A stretch of 64,000 bases of DNA, taken from NCBI RefSeq assembly GCF_052324685.1, contig NC_135214.1:27477739-27541738 (forward strand). The letters are read 5' to 3'. The notes beneath the pieces are model-generated. The model worked only from the letters and a program-made list of their open reading frames with translations, made no database searches and had not been told where the DNA came from. This DNA is from Brachyhypopomus gauderio. Its lineage: Eukaryota > Chordata > Actinopteri > Gymnotiformes > Hypopomidae. This document shows, in pieces, positions 46,694 through 59,389 of this stretch. The first letter of the stretch is position 1. The number at the start of each line of letters is the position of its first letter. The position numbers and the translations under genes were made by a program.

Positions 46694-47856
46694 CATTCAC
46701 CGGCCACTTTATTAGGTACACCTGTCCAACTGCTCATTAATGCAAATGTGGAATCAGCCAATAACATTGCAGCAACTCAATGCATTTAGGCATGTAAACA
46801 TGGCCAAGACGATCTGCTGCAGTTCAAACTGAGGATCAGAATGGAGAAGAAAGGTGATTTAAATGACTTTGAACGTGGCATGGTTGTTGGTGCCAGACGG
46901 GCTGGTCTGAGTATTTCAGAAACTGCTGATCTACTGGGATTTTCACACACAACCATCTCTAGGGTTTACAGAGAATGGTCCGAAAAAGAGAAAATATCCA
47001 GTGTGCAGCAGTTCTGTGGGCACAAATGCCTTGTTGATGCCAGAGGTCAGAGGAGAATGGTGGGACTGGTTTGAGCTGATAGAACGGTAATAGTAACTCA
47101 AATAACTGTCGTTACAACCAAGGCATGCAGAAGAGCATCTCTAAACGCATAACACGTCAAACCTTGAGGTGGATGGGCTACAGCAGCAGAAGACCACACC
47201 GAGTGTTACTCCTAAAAACAAGAAACTAAGGCTACAAATCGCACAGACTCATCAAAATCGGACAATAGAAGATTGGAAAAACGTTGCCTGGTCTGATGAG
47301 TCTTGATTTCTGCTGTGACATTCGGATGGTAGGGTCAGAATTTGGTGTCAACAACATGGAAGCACGGATCCATTCTTCCTTGTATCAACAGTTCAGGGTG
47401 GTGGTGGTGGTGCAATGGTATGGGGGATATTTTCCTGGCACACTATGGGCACATTAGTACCAATTGCGCATGAGTATTTTTGCTGACCATGTCCATCCCT
47501 TTATGACCACAGTGTACCCATCTTTTGATGGCTACTTCCAGCAGAATAACGCACCATATCATAAAGCACAAATCATCTCAGACTGGTTTGCTGAACACAA
47601 AGAGTTCACTGCACTCAAATGGCCTTCAGTCACCAGATCTCAATCCAATAGAGCACCTGGGATGTGGTTGAAGAGGATGTGTAGCTGACAAATCTGCAGC
47701 AAATGCATGATGCTTTCATATAAATATGGACCAGACTCTCTGAGGAATGTTTCTAGTACCTTGTTGAATCTATGCCAGGATTAAGGCAGTTCTGAAGGCA
47801 AAAGGGGGTGCAACCCGGTACTAAGAAGGTGTGCCTAATAAAGTGGCCAGTGAGTG
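46694..47856 (+). mobile_element. Tc1/mariner DNA transposon, near full length, inactive
   Basis: Imperfect terminal inverted repeats frame about 1163 bases. The left end reads CATTCACCGGCCACTTTATT and the right end, reversed, CACTCACTGGCCACTTTATT. Both are flanked by the TA expected as target duplication (46692-46693, 47857-47858). Inside, on the plus strand, 46841-47074 encodes the N-terminal helix-turn-helix of a Tc1 transposase (LNDFERGMVVGARRAGLSI, then SHTTISRVYREWS). 47464-47688 encodes part of the catalytic region (FQQNNAPYHKAQIISDWF). The second catalytic aspartate of the usual QQDNAP block reads as asparagine. The frame is interrupted between the two parts, so this copy cannot make transposase. 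Confidence 0.93.
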
Positions 47857-48825
47857 TATGCAAGTCATGTAATTTTTAGTATAGTACAGATAAGCCATAT
47901 TTACAAGCATATGTTCAAAGTGCAACTATGGTTTTATACCCATTTTATAGATAAATAATTAAAATGGACAAAATTTATAGAAATAATATTTTATTGGTGT
48001 ATAATCAGAGCAAGAATTTTATAGATCACAGCTGCTCTGCTGATGGAATAAGCAGCATTACAGAAATGGCTGTTCAAACTATGCAAACTTATAAATACTT
48101 CTACAGTTACAACTGGAAATATTCTGATGAATAACAACTGTTATTCACTGTTCCATTCATTAAATGTTCTACTGCTTTAAAAAAGGAAGCAAGAAAAAAA
48201 ACTTCATGTAAGACTGCAGTTCAATTTTAAATAAAGGCAAGAAGCTCATGGAAATTGTAGGCAAATCTCGAAACTGAATATGAAAGTCATAACATTGTTT
48301 TCTTACATGTTAGACGACATGGAAATCAACATGTCTGCCAAAAAAGTGACCCAATGTGTTTCCAAGCATCATATCCATGAAGGGCATTGTTACTTTGATG
48401 TCATCACTGAGCAAAAGAAGTGAAAACACATTCTTCTCATAAATTACACAATTTATCAAGACATCCGTCAGCCCCATTACAGTACAAAAGTGATTACACA
48501 GGTTATAGACACACAGGAATGCTGTAAGGAGGGGGGGGGGGTTTCAAGCCTATTCAACAGAGAAGAAATTCATGGCTCGGTGCTACCCATTACTGCTCAT
48601 CAGACAACCAGCCTGTGATCAGCGGTATACATTTGCTTTTTGTCAAGATAACACTGGATGACTAAACATCTTTTTAATTACCACTGTCCCCGATTCAATG
48701 TCCTTTGCAAGTGATGTGTTGAATCAATATTGTTTTTTTTTATTACACAGTATTGCCAGGTCAGTATTGATTCAATGATTCAATTTCCAAATCTGAGAAT
48801 TCCACGTGTGGTTTTTCCCCCCATC

Positions 48826-51800
48826 TCAGTTGTTTTCTTGCGAGATTGTAGTTTCCTGCGAAATACAAGAAAATACTGTGTGCAAATCTTGACTTAGCTT
48901 GACATTATATGATAACCTCCCATGACTTTAAGATGCAGAAAACACAACAAGTACAGAAACTAGTGAGGTAAGCATATCTGTTCCTCCATATCTTATCAAG
49001 CGTCTGATGTTGCAATGCTCCTGCCAGACAGTAGTTTGGTCAAGGTGAGCTTATGCAACTTCTGATTGGCCGATAAGTCCACTATATTTGCATAGGCTGC
49101 AGTGGATCATCCACAGGTCTGTTGGCCAGAACACTGACTGCAAGCTCTCACATGTTGAAGGAATTAGGCAGTGTGCAGCCTGCAGAGCTAGCAGTAGTCA
49201 TCACACACCTGGTAGCTTCAAAGACAAATTCTTAGAATTCAAATGCAATGTACAAAGTGGATCTTATGTATTAAAAACACGGTGAAAACCATAATCATCA
49301 TGGAATTAGTCAGCTGTAGGAGCAACACGAGTAGATTGTTGCAGTGATGGGATATGTAGCAAGTTAAAATTAGTGCTTTCTTATGAAGGATTTTGCAGTA
49401 GTATATAGATGTAATTAAAATTACATATAAAATGTAATCTTGTTGAGACAGGCAATATTGACATAGTCTGTAAAAGCTTTGTGGGGAGCTAAATGCTAAA
49501 TTCATTGTGTGGGATTTCAGCTACCTTTAGCAGTCATAATCATTTTGATTATTTGCTCTGTATTGAGGCCAGTAAGCAACTGCATAAAAGTTAAGCTTAA
49601 AAAGGCAATGTCCATCTGAGCCTTCTGTGGAATTTGAGAGGACTGGCTGCACAAAAAAGCCTTTTAAAAGTGATTGAAAGCTAGATCCTTTTTTGTGAGG
49701 CATGAGCAGATGCATCCACTTGGTTAAATGCACACTAGCAGACCTGGGGTCCCCTGTACAACACCACAAATGCCTCACCTCAAACTTCAGATTCATCTGA
49801 TGAAACATTTCAAACTGATCCATGCTTGCGGTCTTTATAACTAAGAGACTGCTAGACTCTATAACCACTCAGTGTCAATGGAACCCAACACTGTAACAAT
49901 CAGTCAAGGATGTTCATGAGGTTTATATGTATCGCTAAAAATGGAGATCTAGGGGATTAAACCATAACCATCACACAGCCTTCTTAACCTACAGTGTAGC
50001 CTAGAGTGGCAAGAAGTACCTTTTGGTCATAAAAATGCATTTATATGAAACTATATATTCCCCAACGCTCTACAATATTCCTGAATTCTGTTTATTAAAA
50101 AAAAATACAACCAGGGAAACACAGTGGCTTGGTGGTTAGCATGTTTGCCTCTCAGCCCTGGGGTCTTGGGTTCAAGTCCCTATCAGAGTCCCTACATCAG
50201 GGGTGCCCACAAGTTTTCAGCTTGTGAGCTACTTATAAGGTGACCAAGTCAGAAAGATCTACCTTTTCAAGACCGCTCTGAGTGAGATTTGAGCCTGGAG
50301 GGGGTGGCGTTTTGTGCCCAGTGGTGGATGGTGCTGTCACTAGGGTCTGTCCTCTCTCCCCTTCCTGCACCCCATTCAGTCCCCCAGGGGGCTGTGGTTT
50401 CCGGTAGAGAATATGCTGTGCACAATTGGCTGCTGCTTCTTGCCGGTGTGTGATTGGTCGTGTAAGACTTGTACATGTGTTAGAGTTGTGAAGCGACCTT
50501 GGCTATCTTGAAGGGTGCTACATAAATTGAACATTCATTCATATATATAATCAAGGCAGAGGTTCAGTCTTAACTAATTTTATCAACGGCCCTGTCTTTT
50601 CTTTGTGTACAGAAATTCTCTTTCCAAATCCCAGATATCCCTGATCCCTGTCTTCCATTATTAAGGCGTAAATAGCTATGACGGGAGTGTTAATTTACGT
50701 TAATTTTGGTGATGTTGGCAGTCATTATAAGGTCCATCTTGCCTTTATGGTAAGATTAAAATCAGGCCATTGGCTAGAACAGAAAGGTCAGATAGAGATA
50801 AGACACTAATAAGTTAAGCCCTGACCCTGATTTACCCTATTACAAAGCTTTAGCTTTACTTTAGTGATGAGACCAGGGCGAAACTCTGCAGCACAGTATT
50901 TCAACTAAAGCTGTCTTTAGGGATTTTTGTAATGAGAAATACACCATTTGGTAGTATTGTACATGCTATACAATACATATAGTACATATAGTACATGCTA
51001 CGTGCTTGTAAGTCGTAAGTGAAGGTGACTGTGCTTGTGTTTTAGGCTTGAAAACATTATTTTAAAAATGCATTAATGATGAAACATTATAACACGATTC
51101 TATTGAGTCACCTTGATGTAAACTAGACAAGTTTAATTCCTTGGACTGACCTTAGACATATTGCCATACATTTTGGACAAAAAACCATGACTAAAATGGT
51201 GTGGAATTTTGAGAGGACTATGACGATTTGATCAGAGTTCTAGCTGAGCGTGGTATATGGGTATGGAGAGTCTGGTGTAGTAATGAAATGTGACTAATAA
51301 ACATACTTACAAATGGTGTGCTCTGCCCAAATTTGCTCCAGAATGTCATTCTGACGGTGTTCCTGTGCCCTGTTCGCTGGTCAAATGTCTGGCAGTGTGT
51401 GAAGGGAGGGCTGTACAGATGCAAGCTGACTGCACATTCTGTGTGACTGACGTTCTCTACCCGGTGCAGGCCTATGGAATCTGTATCACACACACATTCC
51501 AGGGGAAACATGCAAAAGACATATTAGAAGACACATAGTACCATGTATCATACTTCACACACAAGTGACACAATCCAGCAAGGAGTTGTAGCTTTAGCCG
51601 ATATGACTGAAATGAAAATAATTGTAATTAATTGATTGATTGATTAATTTATGCATTGTATTTTAATTTATAGAACATGTTCAAACACTATTCATTTTTT
51701 ATTTACATTCCAAAGAAAAAGTAAAGCCAGGGGCCAAAAACAATACATAAATAAAAAATCTTATATTTCAGTTTTTCAAAATAACAACTTTGCACTTAAA

Positions 51801-54433
51801 GGAACTAAAGCTTTAAATAAAAACTGTTTCTTATTTATTTTAAATACATACATTTATGTATGAAAAAAACATGACCAAAAGTATAAATCCTTTGATCGAT
51901 ATGCCTTTAAGATCATTAAAACCAATCACTAAGGTGTGTTCAAACTTTTGACTTGTACTGCAAGTACTTCAAGTTCTATTTAAATACTTCACTTCATATT
52001 TATAGTCTTAGTCATGTAATGGAAGATGAGCAATATTTAAAGCTAGGGTTGGCATTGACTAGAGTTAGTAGTAGATCAAATTACTGGACCTTCTTTGGAA
52101 CAGAAATATACTCTCATATTTTACTGTATAGAACATTATTAACTATGAAATTAATATCAATGACCCTAACCGTAGGAACACAACACAAAATGTTACAAAT
52201 TATTTGATATGGCTCTAAAGATTACTAAAGATCATTACAATAAAGGTATTTTGGATACAGGTACCATTTTGTGCCCCATTGCAACAAGCAATATAAGACG
52301 GCATTACCATTGATGTAAGCACACTGGTTTTCCATTAAGATTCGCTGAGATTTCTGGGCCATGTCACCGTGGGCTTTACGATCAGGCCAATCGAACAGCG
52401 TCTCCTTCAGCTGGCCCTGCAGTAGCTTCAAGAAGCAGTGGGAGTCTGTGTGGTCGTGGATACTACTGCAAGGTGTGCACAGCACAGGGGCACAGTCAGA
52501 CAGAGGTAACGTCCACGTCACTCACAAACAGCCCTGAGATCCTTACTGCACCAGAAACGTGTGCAGCAACTGCTGCTGCATTTAAGAAAGTTTATTTTAT
52601 CTTGGATGAAAATAACCTCTGTGAGAAAAGCACAAAGAATGGAGTCAGCTGGCATTGCTGAGGAAGCAGTTCCAGCACTGCACGATAATGGCATGATATT
52701 TTATGGAAACCTATCATTTCACACTCACCCAGTATTTTAATGGTCTAACCCAATGGTGCATATAAAAGTTTTGCTTTGGTAAACAAGTATTTCTGAAGTT
52801 TTGAAAATGCCGATTCAAGTAAACGGATCAAGATATAAAAACACTTTTGATGCACAATGTCACAAGATCAATTTATAACCTCACCACTTCTAGATTAGGA
52901 GGCTGCTGAACCCCATCTGCTTGTGTGTCTCCAAAGGGACACGGATATTAAATAGAATTTTTAAAAATAGAATTAAATAGAATTATTGAATTGAAACATG
53001 TTCTTTACATTACAGTGACTGTTCATGAAAGACTGATATATACATAAAACTGATATACCAATGTGCAAATTGAATATGAACTTCTCTACTACAACACCAC
53101 AGCAGTTGATGCAATTTCAAGGGTGTCAACAACTCCATACCTGCCATGGCCCTCTCCCCAACAGAGAATCATAAGGTTGAACTTGCCGTTTCCCTCATCG
53201 ACAAGATTCCTGGTATACCTGCATGAACACATTAAAAAGCCCTTTAAAACTCACGACATTCATTTATCTCTTCGATCCTCTGGTTAGCTACAATTCATAT
53301 CCATACATTTCTGTCTTAAGCACTAAAAAGCCGAAAACAGAAAACATTTTAATATAAATACATAATGCAGAACAAACGAATATGCGATGACTTGGCAACC
53401 CACAGTTTTTACTTAATATATTTGCATCTTTTTTTTCAGAAATTGAAAAATCATCTGGCGAAGATGTAAACTCGACAGAATGAATCACAGCTCACAAATG
53501 AGGCACTTCACATCCTCGTAAATGAACACTTGTACACTACTTGCATTAACTTTCACAGATTATATTAAACCAGGCTATTTAATTCATATTAATGGCTGAG
53601 TGCTTCTCAGTAAAACTGCATGTACTTGATTCTGTAATCTTTTAAATATCCGTAATTAAATAATGTCTGATGACTACCCTAGAGAGAGCTCAACGTGAAT
53701 GGAATTGTAAGAGCGCTTGCAAGAATTTACGGCTCGTTTTATATGTTAATTTTAGAAGTACACTGAATAAGAACCACTTCATTTATAAACATGAAACCTG
53801 AGTTTTCACTGGAACATTCCGACTCGGACCTCGACCAGAATCGTGCAGCAAACAGCGGGTGTGGTCCCTGCTCCCCCGGCTGTGATTGGCGCCCACACCC
53901 CCTCCCTTTAAATACCTCCTCTTGAAACGCTTTTTTCTAAACAGAGTTATCTGTATTGGGCTGACAGCGTAGCCTGACGAGCTCAACACATTTAACTCCA
54001 AAACCGAAAGATGTACGCAATCTGAGCAAATAGTTATGTGGAAAACACAGCTAGCTTAGTTATCTGTTGTTACAGTGCAGTTTCCCACTTGAAAAGAGCT
54101 GCATTTAAGAAACTTTCTTTCCATGCTCATACAATATTAATGTCCTTCTCATAAGCGACACACAAACTCTTCAATATAATGTATGCAAAACGCAATAACA
54201 ATAATACAATAATCGTCATAATAATAATAATAATCGCAATGATAACAATCTTCATCATCTTACCTGTATTGGTCAAATTTAGCAAATTTCATCCATTCCT
54301 GGGGTTTACTTTCATACGCCTCCATAATGTTCTGCACTTCCTCTATATTGATACTGTCGCTCTCGAAAATTTTGTGCAGAATTTTAATAAGATCATCCAG
54401 CGTCTCTGGTTTCACCACATCGGTTTGCTCCAT
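48826..54433 (-). CDS. cdo1: Cysteine dioxygenase type 1, complete, 5 exons
   Basis: Exons, 5' to 3': 54264-54433, 53141-53218, 52308-52465, 51311-51480 and 48826-48855. GT-AG and frame hold at every junction; 201 residues (human 200). The enzyme oxidises cysteine with O2 to cysteine sulfinate, the entry to taurine and sulfate synthesis, in the cytosol. The cupin iron ligands are present: His86 and His88 in [14 protein letters not shown], and the third His in GLHRVEN (about 141). Arg60 in YTRN, which binds substrate, is kept. The Cys93 and Tyr (about 158, LHLYSPP) that form the crosslink are both kept. The final exon is 30 bases and encodes only ETTISQENN plus stop, matching the -ENN tail of vertebrate CDO1. 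It follows a 2.4-kb intron, and the exon 4 donor (TTT|gtaagt) is consensus. Confidence 0.95.
50108..50540 (+). mobile_element. tRNA-derived SINE, possibly composite, in cdo1 intron 4
   Basis: The head carries RNA polymerase III promoter boxes: an A box TGGCTTGGTGG (50125-50135) and a B box GGTTCAAGTCC (50169-50179), spaced as in tRNA genes. The far end (about 50485-50535) reads GAAGCGACCTTGGCTATCTT and then GGGTGCTACATAAAT. This resembles the shared 3' tail of fish SINEs and their partner LINEs (the usual consensus has a GCGCTATATAAA block). The middle (from about 50199, GGGGTGCCCACAAGTTTTCAG onward) looks like a different repeat, so one element may be inserted in another. No intact tRNA fold is present. 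Confidence 0.6.
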
Positions 54434-54485
54434 CTTCCTTTGGGCGTCTGTTGTTCTAAGCTACAGTGAATGAGCAGTACTCACG

Positions 54486-54492
54486 TTTTATA
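54486..54492 (-). promoter_or_regulatory. cdo1: TATA box of cdo1
   Basis: On the minus strand the sequence reads CTATAAAACG, about 53-60 bases upstream of the cdo1 ATG. With a start site 25-30 bases downstream, the 5' UTR would be roughly 25-30 bases. A TATA promoter fits a regulated, tissue-restricted gene; the start site is inferred. Confidence 0.55.
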
Positions 54493-56689
54493 GATTTTGG
54501 CAAAACTTTAATGGACTGTACCACTGTGCAGCGAGATGTAGGCTGTCTATAGAATCAATTTTAAAGCAATATCACGACTGAAAAACTCCATTTAATGTTT
54601 GAATTAGATGCCTACAATGACGTACTTGTTAGATTCAAACAGAAAGATAAAATCTGCGAACAAAATCGGAAGCACGTCTGAGTTAACTCTCAAACAACTT
54701 ATCACCCCTATCCGTTGGATCAATCTGCCAAGCATTCTAGTTTTCAGCTGGGCTGCAGTTCAAGTACGGACCAGAAAAGCAACGGTCCAAGGGCCTGAAA
54801 TCTGGAAGAGTGCAGGCGTAGGCGTTAAACTCTATAAGTTTGCTCTATAAGTTTCTAAGATATTCTTACTTTTGGAGAAGACCGACTGCAACAATCCATT
54901 GAGAGTCGTTTGCTGAATTTATTTATTTGTACTTGTTCAAAAATATTTTGACGTAACTGTAACTATCTATCTTACACTAGAGCATTGCCTCTGAATATTT
55001 GAGAGAATGTTAGGGTGACAAACAAAGTTGTAATTGTAAAGTTCCTCGTGCCAAATTACTGTTATTTTGAGTACTGTGGAGTAGCTATAGGTAGTGTAAG
55101 ATACTAACGTTATACATAGCAAAATCACCACTGCTGAATTAACGTGAACTAGATGACGTAAACAGCGTTGAAACTTGAAGACCCATATCACGGAAAACTG
55201 CATTTACCCTCGCTTTAGCTATCTAATTTTGAAAGAATTGCTCCTCTGATCACGTTCATATATATGAACAAACTATTGTGACAATACATAATATATACAT
55301 TACTAAACAGGGGCGCATATGGCACTGGGGACGGGGACGGGTGGGGGGGGGGGGGGAGACATGTCCCCTCCAGATTTATATTGACCCCATCCGAAATCTA
55401 GCATCTACAAGCATAAACGTATATATTGTACAGCTTGGTCCCCCTCACTTCAGAATTTCCATCTGCGCCGATGTTACTAAATGAATAAGGTAATAGCCTG
55501 AAGCATATTGTGCTTGGCCTATAAGTCAGTAGAGTTTATTATGAAAGCCTCCATAACTCTTGGCTTTACAGAGTAATTGGATGGGCAGTATATCTGCTGT
55601 GTGTTTGATGACTGAGGCATATACCCAAGATATGTATTGTATGACCATAGAGTTGTACTGCATGATAAGTTTGTAAATGCATTGTGAGACTCTTGTGTCA
55701 GACACACAGCTTCACACTATATATGGTGCCAAGAGAAATTCCACTAAACTAAATATGCTGCAGTCTTTTCATGTGTGCAGATATTTTTCCATTGGTACTG
55801 TGCATTTTTTTTAAAGAATTGGCTCAATGTGAGCTCAGGTTGTTGTTTGGGTATTTACTGAAAATTTTATCTCAAAGTTGAATATCCTTTCATAAATGTT
55901 TTCATTTGACCATGGATACGTGGAATATAAAAACCACAAAAAATGTGAACTTGGAGCACAACTGTAGGCCAGCTGTTACTGATTTTCAGACTAGATGCTT
56001 TTGAATTTCAAATTGTTATACAGTATATGCTTAATTACTTTGCAAATTATTATTTTGAGTTGCAAATATTGCAAATGAAGGCTAAGAATATAAAAGAGTA
56101 TATAAAAACACGCGCTTTTCATGTACCTTTAGAAAATTTGGTTTTACCTTTCGTAAACGGCCCATGTTCAAATTTTCCCTGTGATGTTCACATAACGTTT
56201 GTGTGACTTTGTGTTGCCAGCGACAGTCATTCGTTTTTAAGCGACCATTTTTCAACGTCTCTTGATCCCTTAAGCGACAAACGTAGACGTAGACGATAAT
56301 ATAGACATATACTGCATAAGTCATGTTTTGTCTCATTGTGGCTTGCCCTACCGAGGCAGTGTAGAACGTTTCTAATGAACTCGACACTCACTGGGGAGGC
56401 AGACATATATAAATGAGGTTATTCTGATATCGGAGAGGGTCGCAGTCTGTGGGCTACTGTAATTTAGCTTGTTGTGTCATACACCTTTACAGAGGATATA
56501 GGAAAATGCACTCTTGCATATTCATATTTAAAGATCAGAAATTGAGGGCTGTGTCATAGTCAGTTATTGTTGTTATGATGGGTTTGTTTCATTTTCATTA
56601 TGAATCTAGATAAAAAAATTGTGTGCTTCTTTCTTCCAGAATAATTGACCTTTCGAGGAAGCAACAAGTTTCATTTTGTTTGTTTGTGT

Positions 56690-56960
56690 CATTTGACTCT
56701 TGTTTGCCTGCGGACGGCATTATCAGTGAGTGAAGGGTGGTGCTTCCCAAAGTTCGTTTGTGGGCATGGTTTGCCCCGGAGCAAGAAGGTGGTGTTGCAT
56801 GTTGCTCGCCCTGCCCAAGTGGGCACGGTGCCGGCTGCATCCCTCCTATAGGATGGCGCAGCCGCATACTGTTCCTGTGTCCATGCAGGCTGGCAGGCAT
56901 GTGTTTGGTAGGGGGTACACCCAACAACCCCCAGCAACCTCTTGTCACCCAACATCCACA
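56690..56960. other. GC-rich island with open frames on both strands, unassigned
   Basis: At least two frames on the plus strand and two on the minus strand stay open for 84 to 124 codons across this segment, while flanking DNA is AT-rich and full of stops. The translations are rich in Cys, Pro, Gly and His (for example GHGAGCIPPIGWRSRILFLC). None resembles a domain I know. It may be a fragment of a repeat or a processed piece of a structured RNA. Confidence 0.25.
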
Positions 56961-57655
56961 TGTCATTGGCACACAGCTCTATAATTGTCAATTTTCTTTC
57001 TGCTGGCATTCTTTATGCCCAACAGAATCTCAACAACGACTCAACAATTCTCCACTTTTCACAAAGACATCTTGACTCTTTTAACATGCATATTAAAATC
57101 AGCAAAGGGTTTTTCCAAACTTCCAAATTACACAAACTACACAGAGTATGTTCAGCTTAATTTGGAAACACATCTTTGTTGCAAATACCTCCAGATCACT
57201 GAGAAGTGATGAGACCACATTACTTGCAGTACTACTTCCTGATAATTAGACAACAATACCTGCACACCTGGTTTTCATGCTTTCTGAAGAAGGAAGTATC
57301 CACAGTATGTAAATCACACTGTACAGTAAAATTACTCTCAAGGCAGTTGTAAAACTGATGAGCATTGTCTAATTATTTTGGAAAACCAGATTGTGTGACA
57401 GACTGTATTGTACATGTTTCTTGTGCACATATCAATTTAAACTTTGCTTTATTTTCAAGCACTGTCCTCCCATGTAAAAGGCTTTGTCTTTCGTCTTGAC
57501 AGTGAAATGAGCCGGATCCCTGTCATACTTATTAAAATGCTCCTAAACAGGTTGGAAATATTTTAAATTATTGTAATGTCCAAGTGAACATAGGTTCAAT
57601 AGGGAGTGTTCTTGCGCCATCACATGGGCAAATAAACACAATGGAGATCTGTGAA

Positions 57656-57680
57656 CACACACACACACACACACACACTC
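57656..57680. repeat. AC dinucleotide microsatellite
   Basis: About twelve AC units directly before the left end of the Tc1-like element that starts at 57687. Confidence 0.9.
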
Positions 57681-57686
57681 ATGATA

Positions 57687-59244
57687 CACTGTATAGCCAA
57701 AAGTATTCGCTTACCCATGCAAATTTTCGGAATCAAGTGTTCCAATCACTTCCATGGCCACAGGTTTATAAAATTAAGCACCTAGGCATGCAGACTGTTT
57801 TTACAAACATTTGTGAGAGAATGGGTCGCTCTCAGGAGCTCAATGAATTCAAGTGTGGAACTGAGATAGGATGCCACCTGTGCAACAAATCTAGTCGTGA
57901 ACTTTCCTCACTTTCCTCAAATATTCCACAGTCAACTGTCAGCTGTGTTAAAAGAAAATGGAAGTGTTTGGGAATGACAGCAATATGAAGCACATATTCC
58001 GAAGAGGTCGCCAACTTTCTGCAGTCGATCACTACAGACATTCAAACTTCATGTGGCCTTCAGATTAACTAAACTGCACAGAGAGCTTCGGGGAATGGGT
58101 TTCCATGGTCAAGCAGCTGCATTCAAGCCATACATCACCAAGTGCAATGCAACGTGTCGGATGCAGTGGTGTAAAGCACGCCACTGGACTCTAGAGCAGC
58201 GGAAGCATGTTCTCTGGAATAACAAATCGTGTTTCTCCATCTGGCAATGTGATGGATGAGTCTGGGTTTGGCGGTTGTCAGGAGAATGATACTTGTCTGA
58301 CTGCATTGTGCCAAGTGTAAAGTTTGGTGGAGCTGGGATTATGGTGTGGGGTTGTTCCAGTGAAAGGAACACTGAATGCTTCAGCATACCAAAACATTTT
58401 GGACAATTCCATACTCCCAACAGTTTGGAGCTGGCCCCTTCCTCTTCCAACATGACTGTGCACTAGTGCACAAAGCAAGGCCCATGAAGACATGGATGGC
58501 AGAGTCTGGTGTGGATGAACTTGACTGGCACAGAAGTCACGGTTTTATACTATATTAAGCAGTATTTATTTAATAGCAAGAGAGTTACAAAACATAAAAG
58601 TATGATGTGAAGCTTACGCTTCATGCAGTAACTCTGAACTGTCTCTCTCAGTCCAGATTCTTTATAGTCAAAGTGTGTGTAGAAAAACTAAGGATGCTGC
58701 TTCCCAGGAGCAGTTATCAGTTTCCCTGGGATTCAACCTTGGGTGCATAGAAACGGATAAGCAATATTATCTCTAACTCTGCTGCTGCACAGAAGACTTT
58801 AGTCTTACAGAAAAAACATCTTCAAAATGGTTACAGTTAATTACTAAGCAGTGCAAGCAGTACTTTTCACACAGACTGCACTATAGTATCTGCATGGGCA
58901 TGATTAACATGAATCACACATGAATATAATCAATATTTCTTTCACACTGGCCAGCACAGAGTCCTGACCTCAGCCCGATAGAACACCTTTGGGATGAATT
59001 AGAGCAGAGACTGAGAGCCAGGCCTTCTCGTCCAACATCAGTACGTGACCTCACAAATGTGCTTCTGGAAGAATGGTCAAAAATCCCCATAAACACACTC
59101 CTAAAACTTGTAGACAGCATTCACAGAAGAGTTGAAGCTGTTCTAGCTGCAAAGGGTGGACCAACGTCATATTGAACTCTATGGATTCGGAATGGGATGT
59201 CACTGTGTCAAGGAAGGTGAGTGAATACTTTTGGCAATATACTG
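57687..59244 (+). mobile_element. Tc1/mariner DNA transposon split by a 416-bp insertion
   Basis: Terminal repeats pair CACTGTATAGCCAAAAGTAT at the left with CAGTATATTGCCAAAAGTAT read from the right end. TA flanks both ends (57685-57686, 59245-59246). The plus-strand remnant follows the well-known fish Tc1 transposase in order: MGRSQELNEFKCGTEIGCHL and IPQSTVSCVKRKW (N-terminal DNA binding), RELRGMGFHGQAAA and TKCNATCRMQWCKARHWTLEQ (linker), LFQHDCALVHKARPMKTWM (catalytic). After the insertion come SPDLSPIEHLWDELEQRLRA, EEWSKIPINTLLKLVDS and RVEAVLAAKGGPT. Stops and frame changes are scattered, so it is dead. Without the insertion the element would be about 1140 bases. Confidence 0.93.
58530..58945. 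mobile_element. Unclassified 416-bp insertion inside the Tc1-like element
   Basis: The transposase text breaks after GVDELDW and resumes at the PAQSPDL block 416 bases later. ACTGGC occurs at both junctions (58524-58529 and 58946-58951), consistent with a 6-bp target duplication. The insert has no open frame of note, no clear inverted ends and no RNA polymerase III boxes that I can see. Its family is unknown. Confidence 0.7.
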
Positions 59245-59389
59245 TATATATAGGTTATATACAAATTTTGAAAAAGCTAGCATGTCAAGACATAAATAAA
59301 TGGATGAGATGCAGTTTGTGAGGCCTGATACTCTTTTTATATTACTTTAAAGGCCTAGCTAGAACAATTGGTATGATTTGAGACAAAAC

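Larger units (their letters stand above)
43761..48825. other. tmed7-cdo1 intergenic region, 5 kb
   Basis: AT-rich and without recognised genes apart from one Tc1-like element at 46694-47856. A three-copy short tandem repeat is at 43880-43922. The last 1 kb before 48826 probably contains the cdo1 3' UTR; candidate minus-strand AATAAA signals are at 48739-48744 and near 47992. Confidence 0.55.
54434..57580. other. cdo1 upstream region, no recognised gene
   Basis: Beyond the cdo1 promoter the sequence is mainly AT-rich. A G-run tract (55327-55357) and a GC-richer island at 56690-56960 with several overlapping open frames are noted. The island looks unlike its surroundings, but I could not match it to any family. 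Confidence 0.45.
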
